From Variovorax guangxiensis (lineage in GTDB: Bacteria > Pseudomonadota > Gammaproteobacteria > Burkholderiales > Burkholderiaceae_C), in the NCBI RefSeq assembly GCF_003952165.1, contig NZ_RXFT01000008.1:275529-339528 (forward strand): a stretch of 64,000 bases of DNA, given 5' to 3'. Below are positions 58,094 through 64,000 of the stretch, in pieces. The notes beneath the pieces were generated by a model that saw nothing but the letters and a program-made list of their open reading frames with translations, was not told the DNA's origin and made no database searches. Made by a program: the position numbers and the translations under genes. Position 1 is the first letter of the stretch. Each line of letters opens with the position of its first letter.

Positions 58094-59515
58094 TCAGCGG
58101 GACGTGTTGGGTTCCGGCCAGGGTTTCTGCGGTTCGCGGATCTGCTCGAAGGCGCGGCTGAACTGCAGCACGCCCAGGTCGTCGAAGCGGCGGCCGGCAA
58201 TCTGCAGGCCAATCGGCAGGCCCTCGGCCGAGTAGCCGCAGTTGATCGAGGCAGCGGGCTGCTCCGACATGTTGTAGGGCACCGTGAAGCCGATGTGCTC
58301 CAGCGGCAGCATCGGGTCGTTGGTGGGCGATGCGTGGTCGGCCGGCGCGGGCATGTTGGGCGACACCGGCGAGATCACGAAGTCGTAGGCCTTGGTGGCC
58401 GCAATGGCCGCCGCCCGCGCCGCGATGAACTGGCTGTAGGCGTCGAAGATGTGCGCGCCCGAGAAGCCGGCCGCGCTCTCGGCCCATTCGCGGATGTACG
58501 GCAGGATTTTCGCGCGCACTTCGGGCGCCATCGCCTGGATGTCGATGCACGAGCGCATGCGCCAGAAGTGGTCCATGCCCTGCAGCATCTTCGGTGTCAT
58601 GAAGGCCGGGATTTCTTCCACCACTGCACCAGCCGCCTCGATGCGCTTCGCCGCGCGGCGCACGGCCTCGGCGATCTGCGGATCGAGCGGCAGGCCGCAG
58701 CCCGCGTCCATGTGCAGCGCCACGCGCTTGCCCTTGATGAACGACGGGTCGACCTCGAAGGCCGTCCAGTCGATGACGGGGGGCGGCAGCTCGGAGTAGT
58801 CGCGGTCGTCGGGCTGCGCGACCGAGGCCATCATCAGCGCCGAGTCGGCCACGGTGCGCGTCATCGGGCCGGCGCAGCGGCCCATGTAGGGCGAGCTCAG
58901 CGGAATGCGCCCGAAGCTGGGCTTGAGCGTGTAGATGCCGCACCAGCTCGCCGGCAGGCGCAGCGAGCCACCGATGTCGGTGCCCACGTGCAGCGGGCCA
59001 TAACCTGCAGCGGCTGCGGCGCCGGCGCCTGCGCTCGAGCCGCCGGGCGTGCGCGACAGGTCCCACGGGTTGCGCGAGAGCTCATGAAAGCTCGACAGTC
59101 CCGACGACAGCATGCCCAGGTCGGGCATGGTGGTCTTGGCGACCAGCACAGCGCCATCTTCCTTCAGGCGCGCGGCGGGCGGCGAGTCGTACGTCATCGG
59201 CACCAGCTCGTAGGCGGCGGTGCCCAGCGGCATCGCATCGCCCTTGGTCGCGAGGTTGTCCTTGATGGTCACGGGCACGCCGTCGAGCGTGCCGAGCGGC
59301 TTGCCGGCGAGCCAGCGGGCTTCGGAGGCGCGGGCCTGCTCCAGCGCCAGTTCGGGGCGGAAGAGCCAGGTGGCATGCAGCTCGGGCTCGTAGGCGGCGA
59401 TGCGCTCGTTCACCGAACGCGCCACTTCCACCGGCGAGAGATCCTTGGATGCATAGGCCGCGTGCAGCTCCTGCACGCCCAGGGAATACAGCGGCTTCGA
59501 TGTCGACGTGCTCAT
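58094..59515 (-). CDS. Amidase (amidase signature family)
   Basis: 473 residues with the Ser-cisSer-Lys triad of the amidase signature family: Lys85 (VPVTIKDNLATKG), cis-Ser161 in RTPGGSSAGAGAAAA and nucleophile Ser184 in GTDIGGSLRLPA. It hydrolyses a carboxamide to acid and ammonia. There is no signal peptide, so it acts in the cytosol on imported substrate. It begins 4 bp after the binding-protein gene stop, firmly linking it with the peptide-type ABC importer. GatA-type function is unlikely since no gatB/gatC is present. Confidence 0.92.
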   Translation of the reverse strand: MSTSTSKPLYSLGVQELHAAYASKDLSPVEVARSVNERIAAYEPELHATWLFRPELALEQARASEARWLAGKPLGTLDGVPVTIKDNLATKGDAMPLGTAAYELVPMTYDSPPAARLKEDGAVLVAKTTMPDLGMLSSGLSSFHELSRNPWDLSRTPGGSSAGAGAAAAAGYGPLHVGTDIGGSLRLPASWCGIYTLKPSFGRIPLSSPYMGRCAGPMTRTVADSALMMASVAQPDDRDYSELPPPVIDWTAFEVDPSFIKGKRVALHMDAGCGLPLDPQIAEAVRRAAKRIEAAGAVVEEIPAFMTPKMLQGMDHFWRMRSCIDIQAMAPEVRAKILPYIREWAESAAGFSGAHIFDAYSQFIAARAAAIAATKAYDFVISPVSPNMPAPADHASPTNDPMLPLEHIGFTVPYNMSEQPAASINCGYSAEGLPIGLQIAGRRFDDLGVLQFSRAFEQIREPQKPWPEPNTSR

Positions 59516-59519
59516 CGCA

Positions 59520-61013
59520 TCAACCCCACGAGATCGCGGCCAGGTCGTTCACCACGATCGGCATGCTCGGCCACAGGCCCTTCACTTCCTTGCGCGCGAT
59601 GGTCGGGAACACGGCCTGGTAGAGGAAGCCGTTGACCGCGTCGGTCGCCAGCATGCGCTGGGCGTCGGCCAGCAGGTCGGCGCGGCGCTTCTTGTTTTCC
59701 TCGTTCTGGATGGTGACGAACAGGTCGCGGAACTTCTTCGAGTCGTAGCCCCAGTAGTAGTCGGGCTCGGTGTACTTCACCAGGTCGAAGGGCTCCACGT
59801 GCGCGACCATGGTCAGGTCGAAGTCGTGCGCGCCGCCGAAGGTGCCGCTGAGCCACTGGGCCCATTCGACGTTCTGGATCTTCACGTTGATGCCGATCTG
59901 CGCGAGCTGCGCGGCGATCACCTCGCCGCCCTGGCGGGCGTAGGAGGGTGGGGGCAGCTGCAGGCGCAGCTCCAGCGGCGTCTTCACGCCGGCCTCGGCC
60001 AGCAGCTTCTTCGCCTTCTCCACGTCGAAGGGGTTCATCGCGGTAGTGTCGATGAAGCCCGGCGCGCCCAGCGCGTAGTGGCTGCCGATGGGCCTGCCGA
60101 ACCCGTCCGCCGCGCCCTGGATGATGGCGTTGCGGTCGATGGCCGCCAGGATCGCGCGGCGCACGCGCACGTCGTCCAGCGGCTTCTTGCGGTTGTTGAT
60201 GGTCAGGATCACCTTGCCGCGCGTGCCCACCTCGATCACCTGGAAGCGCGCGTTGCCCTTGAACTGGCTCACCGAGCGCGTGCCCGCGCGCGGGAAGATG
60301 TCGATGTCGTTCGACAGCAGCGCGGCGGTCTGCGCGGCCGTGTCCGACATGAAGCGGAAGACGAACTTCTCGGTCTTCGCGAGGTTCGGGTCGCGATAGG
60401 TGGGCGACTTCACCAGCGTGCACGAGGCGCCGCGCTGCCAGGCGCTCAGCTTGTAGGGGCCGGTGCCCACGGGGGCGGTGGCGTTGGTCTCGGCGCTCTT
60501 GGGCTCCACGATGCAGGCGGTCGACTGGCCGAGCATAAAGGGCAGGTCGGGGTTCGACAGCGTGCTGTTGACGCCCACCGTGTACTCGTCGAGCACCACG
60601 GTACCGATCTCGCTGAAGAAGCGCTTGTCCTTGTTGGTGCTCTTGGCGCTGCCCGCGCGGTCGAACGAGAACTTCACCGTGTTCGCGTTGAACGGCTGCC
60701 CGTTCTCGAAGCGCACGCCCTTGCGCAGCTTGAAGACGAAGGTCTTCATGTCGGGCGAGGAGGACCAGCTCTCCGACAGCATCGGCGTGACGCTGCCGTC
60801 GGCGTTCACCTTGGTGAGCGTCTCGAAGATGTTGTATTGCGTGATCTCCGCGATGGCCGATGCCGCGCCGCTGGTCGGGTCCAGGCCCGGCGGTTCGAGC
60901 GGCATGCCGATCGTCAGCGTGTTCTTGCCGGCCTGCGCGCGGGCCTGGGGCAGGAAGACACCCGGGATCGCCGCGGCCATGGCGGAAGTCATGAGTGTGC
61001 GTCGCTTCAACAT
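59520..61013 (-). CDS. ABC transporter substrate-binding protein, peptide/opine type
   Basis: 497 residues from the ATG at 61013. The signal peptide MLKRRTLMTSAMAAAIPGVF (cleavage near QARAQ) has twin Arg but no full Tat motif. The SBP_bac_5 fold is shown by LTIGMPLEPPGLDPTSGAAS, SWSSSPDMKTFVFKLRKGVR, PFNANTVKFSFDR, APVGTGPYKLSAW, VRVRRAILAAIDRNAIIQGA and FDLTMVAHVEP. It binds a peptide-like or amide ligand in the periplasm for the adjacent permease/ATPase set. Coupled position to the amidase suggests an amide-containing ligand (inference). Confidence 0.92.
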   Translation of the reverse strand: MLKRRTLMTSAMAAAIPGVFLPQARAQAGKNTLTIGMPLEPPGLDPTSGAASAIAEITQYNIFETLTKVNADGSVTPMLSESWSSSPDMKTFVFKLRKGVRFENGQPFNANTVKFSFDRAGSAKSTNKDKRFFSEIGTVVLDEYTVGVNSTLSNPDLPFMLGQSTACIVEPKSAETNATAPVGTGPYKLSAWQRGASCTLVKSPTYRDPNLAKTEKFVFRFMSDTAAQTAALLSNDIDIFPRAGTRSVSQFKGNARFQVIEVGTRGKVILTINNRKKPLDDVRVRRAILAAIDRNAIIQGAADGFGRPIGSHYALGAPGFIDTTAMNPFDVEKAKKLLAEAGVKTPLELRLQLPPPSYARQGGEVIAAQLAQIGINVKIQNVEWAQWLSGTFGGAHDFDLTMVAHVEPFDLVKYTEPDYYWGYDSKKFRDLFVTIQNEENKKRRADLLADAQRMLATDAVNGFLYQAVFPTIARKEVKGLWPSMPIVVNDLAAISWG

Positions 61014-61063
61014 TCGATAGTTCCTGAGGTGAGGGTGGAAAAAACTTGCCGTCGACGTCCGCG

Positions 61064-61882
61064 CTAGCGAGACGGCGTGTGCAGCACGGCGGAAAGCAGG
61101 GTGCGCGTGTACTCGTGCTGCGCGTGCTCGAACAGGTCGGCCGGCCGGCCGCGTTCGACGATGCGGCCCTTGAAGACCACGCAGACCTCGTCGCAAAGGT
61201 GGTTGACCACCGCGAGGTCGTGGCTGATGAGCAGGTAGCTGATGCCGAACTGCTGCTGCAGGTCCTGCATGAGGTTGAGTACCTGCGCCTGCACCGAGAC
61301 ATCCAATGCACTGACTGGCTCGTCGGCCACGATGAGCTTGGGGCGCGTGATGAGGGCGCGTGCGATGGCGATGCGCTGGCGCTGTCCGCCCGAGAACTCG
61401 TGCGGGTACTTGTCGAGGTCGGTGGTGCGCAAGCCCACGGCGGCGAGGGTCTCGGCGGCGCGTTCGCGCTGCTCGGCGCGGGTGGTGGCAGCGAGCGCTT
61501 CGAGCGGCTCTGCGACGATGCGCGCGACCGTCTGGCGCGGATCGAGCGAGCCGTACGGGTCCTGGAACACCATCTGGAAGTCGCGGCGTGCCACGCGCAG
61601 CTCTTCCTTCGAGAGCGCGTGCAGATTGCGGCCTTCGAGGGAAACGGTGCCGGAAGTGGGCGTATCGAGCGCCATCACGAGACGCGCGATGGTCGACTTG
61701 CCCGAGCCCGATTCACCGACGATGCCTACGCTCTGGCCGGCCTGCACATCGAAGCTCACGCCGTTGAGCGCCTTCACGGTCGGCGGCGGGCCGAAGAGCT
61801 TTTCGCGCGGGAGCGCGTAGTGGCGATAGAGGTTGTTCACTGCCAGCAGGGGCTGGCGGGCGGTAGCAGCGGACTGGCTCAT
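61064..61882 (-). CDS. Oligopeptide-type ABC transporter ATP-binding protein (OppF/DppF-like)
   Basis: 272 residues from the ATG at 61882, which overlaps the stop of the upstream ATPase gene (ATGA). Walker A GESGSGKST, Q-loop MVFQDPYGSLDPRQTV, signature FSGGQRQRIAIARAL, Walker B LIVADEPVSALD and switch His in LLISHDLAVV are all intact. The pattern RRDFQMVFQDP is that of OppF/DppF second ATPases. It energises import together with the paired ATPase encoded at 61879-62874. Confidence 0.95.
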   Translation of the reverse strand: MSQSAATARQPLLAVNNLYRHYALPREKLFGPPPTVKALNGVSFDVQAGQSVGIVGESGSGKSTIARLVMALDTPTSGTVSLEGRNLHALSKEELRVARRDFQMVFQDPYGSLDPRQTVARIVAEPLEALAATTRAEQRERAAETLAAVGLRTTDLDKYPHEFSGGQRQRIAIARALITRPKLIVADEPVSALDVSVQAQVLNLMQDLQQQFGISYLLISHDLAVVNHLCDEVCVVFKGRIVERGRPADLFEHAQHEYTRTLLSAVLHTPSR

Positions 61883-62874
61883 GCGGTGGCGGTCCTGGCG
61901 GTGGATGCGGCGATCTCTCCGAGTCGCAGGCAGCGCACCACGTGATCGTTGGGCAGCAGCGTCTCGCGCGGGCGCGTGCTCTGGCACAGGTCGATGGTGT
62001 GGGCGCAGCGGCCGGCGAAGGCGCAGCCGCGCGGCATGTCGACCAGCTCCGGCACGCTGCCGCGGATGGTCGGCAGCCGGCCCGCGCGCACCGCGCCGAG
62101 GGCGGGGCGCGCCGCGAACAGGCCGCGGGTGTAGGGATGGGCGCGTCCGGCGAACACCGCGTCGGTCGGGCCGCTTTCCACCGCGCTGCCGCCGTACATC
62201 ACGAGCATGCGCTTCACGCTGTTGGAGATCACGCCGAGGTCGTGCGAGATCAGGATCAGTGCCATGCCCATTTCCTTGACCAGGCCCTGGATCAGGTCGA
62301 GCACCTGCTTCTGGATGGTCACGTCGAGCGCGGTCGTCGGTTCGTCGGCAATCAGCAGGTCGGGGCCGCAGGCGAGCGCCATCGCGATGCCGATGCGCTG
62401 GCGCTGGCCGCCGGAGAACTGATGCGGGTACGCATCGAGCCGCGAGGCCGCGTCAGGAATGCCCACGCGGTCGAGCAGGTTCAGCGCTTCCTTGCGGGCC
62501 TGCTCCTTGGTCAGGCCGCGATGCAGCCGCAGCGGCTCGCCGACCTGGCGTGCGATGGTGTGCACCGGGTTCAGCGCCGTCATCGGCTCCTGGAAGATCA
62601 TGCCGATGCGGTTGCCCCGGATCTCGCACATCTTCTTCTCGGGCAGGCCGACGAGTTCCTGCCCGTCGAGCTTGATGCTGCCCGAGACCTTGGCATTGGA
62701 GGGCAGCAGGCCCATCAGCGACATCACCGTGATCGACTTGCCGCAGCCCGACTCGCCGACGATGCCCAGCGTTTCGCCGCGCTCCAGCGAGAAGGAAATG
62801 CCGCGCACGGCTTGCGCCGGCCCGCGCTGGGTCTGAAGGCCGATCTGGAGGTTGTTGACTTCGAGGAGAGGCAT
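61879..62874 (-). CDS. Oligopeptide-type ABC transporter ATP-binding protein (OppD/DppD-like)
   Basis: 331 residues from the ATG at 62874 (GAGAGG upstream). Walker A GESGCGKS, MIFQEPMTALNPVHTI, signature FSGGQRQRIGIAMAL, Walker B LLIADEPTTALDVT and ILISHDLGVI are intact. The C-terminal oligopeptide-transporter domain has GCAFAGRCAHTIDLCQSTRP, the Cys cluster typical of OppD/DppD iron-sulfur-binding tails. It forms the heterodimeric ATPase with the gene that follows. Confidence 0.95.
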   Translation of the reverse strand: MPLLEVNNLQIGLQTQRGPAQAVRGISFSLERGETLGIVGESGCGKSITVMSLMGLLPSNAKVSGSIKLDGQELVGLPEKKMCEIRGNRIGMIFQEPMTALNPVHTIARQVGEPLRLHRGLTKEQARKEALNLLDRVGIPDAASRLDAYPHQFSGGQRQRIGIAMALACGPDLLIADEPTTALDVTIQKQVLDLIQGLVKEMGMALILISHDLGVISNSVKRMLVMYGGSAVESGPTDAVFAGRAHPYTRGLFAARPALGAVRAGRLPTIRGSVPELVDMPRGCAFAGRCAHTIDLCQSTRPRETLLPNDHVVRCLRLGEIAASTARTATA

Positions 62875-63049
62875 GGTCAGTGGATCGGGATCGGGCAGCC
62901 GAACGCAGAAGGAAGACAAAAGCTACGCAGAAGTCGCAGAAGGGAATCAGGAAAATTGTTTATGGATTTCTTTCGCGACCTTCGCGAAACCTTCGCGCCC
63001 TCTGCGTACTGGTACCCGCATTTGAAGTGCTCGTTCATCGACCACCTCT
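62875..63049. other. Intergenic stretch with short degenerate repeats inside the transporter operon
   Basis: 175 bp between permease C and the first ATPase, in an operon otherwise overlapping or nearly so. It contains several copies of CGCAGAAG-like words (near 62910, 62925 and 62937) and, inverted, CTTCGCGAAACCTTCGCG near 62980. No gene is supported. Confidence 0.5.
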
Positions 63050-63949
63050 TCACCGTGCACGCGCAAGACGAGGATCGAGCAGGTCGCGCAGGCCGTCGCC
63101 GAGCATGTTCAGGCCGAGCACCGCGAGCGCGATCGCCATGCCGGGAAAAACGGCCAGCAGCGGCTGCTGGAACATGAGGGTCTGGGCTTCGCTGAGCATG
63201 CGCCCCCACGAAGGTTGCGGCGGCTGCGTGCCCAGGCCGAGGTAGGAGAGGGCGGCTTCCGCGAGGATGGCGATGGCGAAGCGAATGGTGATCTGCACGA
63301 TCAGCACGGCCGAGATGTTCGGCAGCACGTGCTGCATCGTGATCGCGAAACTGCCCTTGCCGCAGGCGCGCGCGGCGGCGACGTACTCGCGCGACCAGAT
63401 CGCGTTGGCCGATGCACGCGTGATGCGCGCGAAGGTCGGGATGTTGTAGATGCCGATGGCCACGATGGCATTCACGATGCCTGCGCCGAACACGGCCGTC
63501 ATCATGATGGCCGAGAGGATCGCGGGAAACGCCAGCGTGAAGTCGGACAACCGCATCACCGCCTCTTCGACCCAACCGCGCTTGGCGGCCGCGAGCAGGC
63601 CGAGTGCCGTACCGACTACGAGGCCGATGCCCACCGCGATCACACCGACCAGGATGGATGCGCGCGCGCCGACGAGCAGCAGCGAAGCCACGTCGCGGCC
63701 GAACGCATCGGTGCCGAGCCAGTGCGAACCGGACGGCGCCTGCAGCTTGTTCGCCATGTCCATGCCGTAGGGCGAGTAGGGCGTCCACACATAGGAGATC
63801 AGCGCGGCGAGCACCAGCAGTGCGGCCAGCACACCCCCGATGCAGAAGCTGCGATGCCGCAGTGCGCGGCGCCAGAAGCCGGGGGCCTTCAGTGCCACGC
63901 CGGAGGGGGCGGCGGGCAGCGCGGCGGAGGTTGGATTGACGGCGCTCAT
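63050..63949 (-). CDS. Oligopeptide-type ABC transporter permease (DppC/OppC-like)
   Basis: 299 residues with about six membrane helices. The N-terminal helix CIGGVLAALLVLAALISYVW is followed by HWLGTDAFGRDVASLLLVGA (the DppC GTDxxGRD motif), LGLLAAAKRGW and the EAA loop SREYVAAARACGKGSFAITM, which docks on the ATPases. The C-terminus is GLNMLGDGLRDLLDPRL, as in DppC. Its start overlaps the stop of the upstream permease gene (ATGA). Confidence 0.95.
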   Translation of the reverse strand: MSAVNPTSAALPAAPSGVALKAPGFWRRALRHRSFCIGGVLAALLVLAALISYVWTPYSPYGMDMANKLQAPSGSHWLGTDAFGRDVASLLLVGARASILVGVIAVGIGLVVGTALGLLAAAKRGWVEEAVMRLSDFTLAFPAILSAIMMTAVFGAGIVNAIVAIGIYNIPTFARITRASANAIWSREYVAAARACGKGSFAITMQHVLPNISAVLIVQITIRFAIAILAEAALSYLGLGTQPPQPSWGRMLSEAQTLMFQQPLLAVFPGMAIALAVLGLNMLGDGLRDLLDPRLARAR

Positions 63950-64000
63950 ATGTCGCTGGCCTTGATGCGCGGGTCGATCACGGCATAGAGCACGTCGACG
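63946..64000 (-). CDS. Oligopeptide-type ABC transporter permease (DppB/OppB-like), 3' end only
   Basis: Only the last 17 codons and stop are in the window: VDVLYAVIDPRIKASDI. This is the conserved C-terminus of DppB/OppB permeases (V-D-x-L-Y-A-x-I-D-P-R-I). The rest lies beyond the right edge. The TGA overlaps the start of the DppC-like gene. It shows the operon continues to the right. Confidence 0.85.
   Translation of the reverse strand, partial: VDVLYAVIDPRIKASDI

Noticed and set aside
58094..59515. Amidase considered as GatA of the tRNA amidotransferase
   Set aside because: No gatB or gatC nearby and it is coupled to a peptide-type importer and dehydrogenases.

Overview
The window looks like chromosomal DNA of a high-GC betaproteobacterium of the Comamonadaceae, most probably Variovorax or a close relative. 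This rests on the very GC-rich third codon positions, the gene content (Bug/TctC receptor, orphan tctBA, fused IorAB oxidoreductase, DctS/DctR-type two-component system, YadA-like adhesin paired with an OmpA lipoprotein) and the density of LysR, GntR, AraC and TetR regulators. The genus is an inference from gene content; no 16S rRNA gene or other marker is present, and I saw no tRNA or CRISPR array.

Layout. 1-3.56 kb: the 3' end of an Rhs gene, then a graveyard of displaced Rhs tip modules. One toxin tip is intact, one is frameshifted, two survive only as toxin tails, and four AT-rich small genes in immunity position follow them. 3.6-5.7 kb: dctA with a GntR/FCD regulator and two strong palindromes in the dctA leader. 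5.8-11.0 kb: housekeeping and small envelope or stress-type genes (metallophosphoesterase, nucleotidyltransferase-like, PPC/DUF296, CBS pair, small Cys-hairpin exported proteins, DUF427). 11.5-17.6 kb: an exopolysaccharide synthesis/export locus (HlyD-like adaptor, periplasmic six-hairpin protein, GT2-PilZ synthase, NodT outer-membrane factor); the synthase and the NodT lipoprotein share one uninterrupted reading frame. 17.6-22.7 kb: a YadA-like trimeric autotransporter with an OmpA/SmpA lipoprotein, preceded by an AT-rich leader. 23-29.5 kb: a periplasmic PASTA-like protein, DUF72, an LRR-DUF1963 fusion, a GT2 and a TetA-like MFS pump. 29.7-38.6 kb: tctBA without a receptor gene, AraC, SDR, then a sensor kinase-response regulator-KgtP run. 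38.6-43.4 kb: a fused indolepyruvate oxidoreductase and its divergent LysR. 43.5-49.3 kb: a rearranged region (Bug receptor plus carboxylesterase reading into an FAD-oxidase scrap, TetR with a clear operator facing a truncated hydrolase, LysR, azoreductase, YciI). 49.5-52.4 kb: a secreted nuclease lipoprotein.

52.4-55.7 kb is a lower-GC accessory island bounded by two copies, in opposite orientation, of a palindromic element of about 93 bp. It carries a 90-aa unknown protein, a TIR-domain protein with an intact catalytic-type Glu, and a membrane protein whose N-terminus resembles phage HK97-type prohead proteases. The TIR plus prohead-protease-like pair is the best candidate here for an undescribed (probably anti-phage) system.

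55.7 kb to the right edge is one leftward catabolic operon: peptide-type ABC transporter (permease B cut by the edge, permease C, two ATPases, binding protein), amidase, aldehyde dehydrogenase and a 3-hydroxyisobutyrate-dehydrogenase-family enzyme. It probably imports an amide or peptide-like compound, hydrolyses it and oxidises the product. Many neighbouring genes in the window overlap by ATGA or GTGA, indicating translational coupling.
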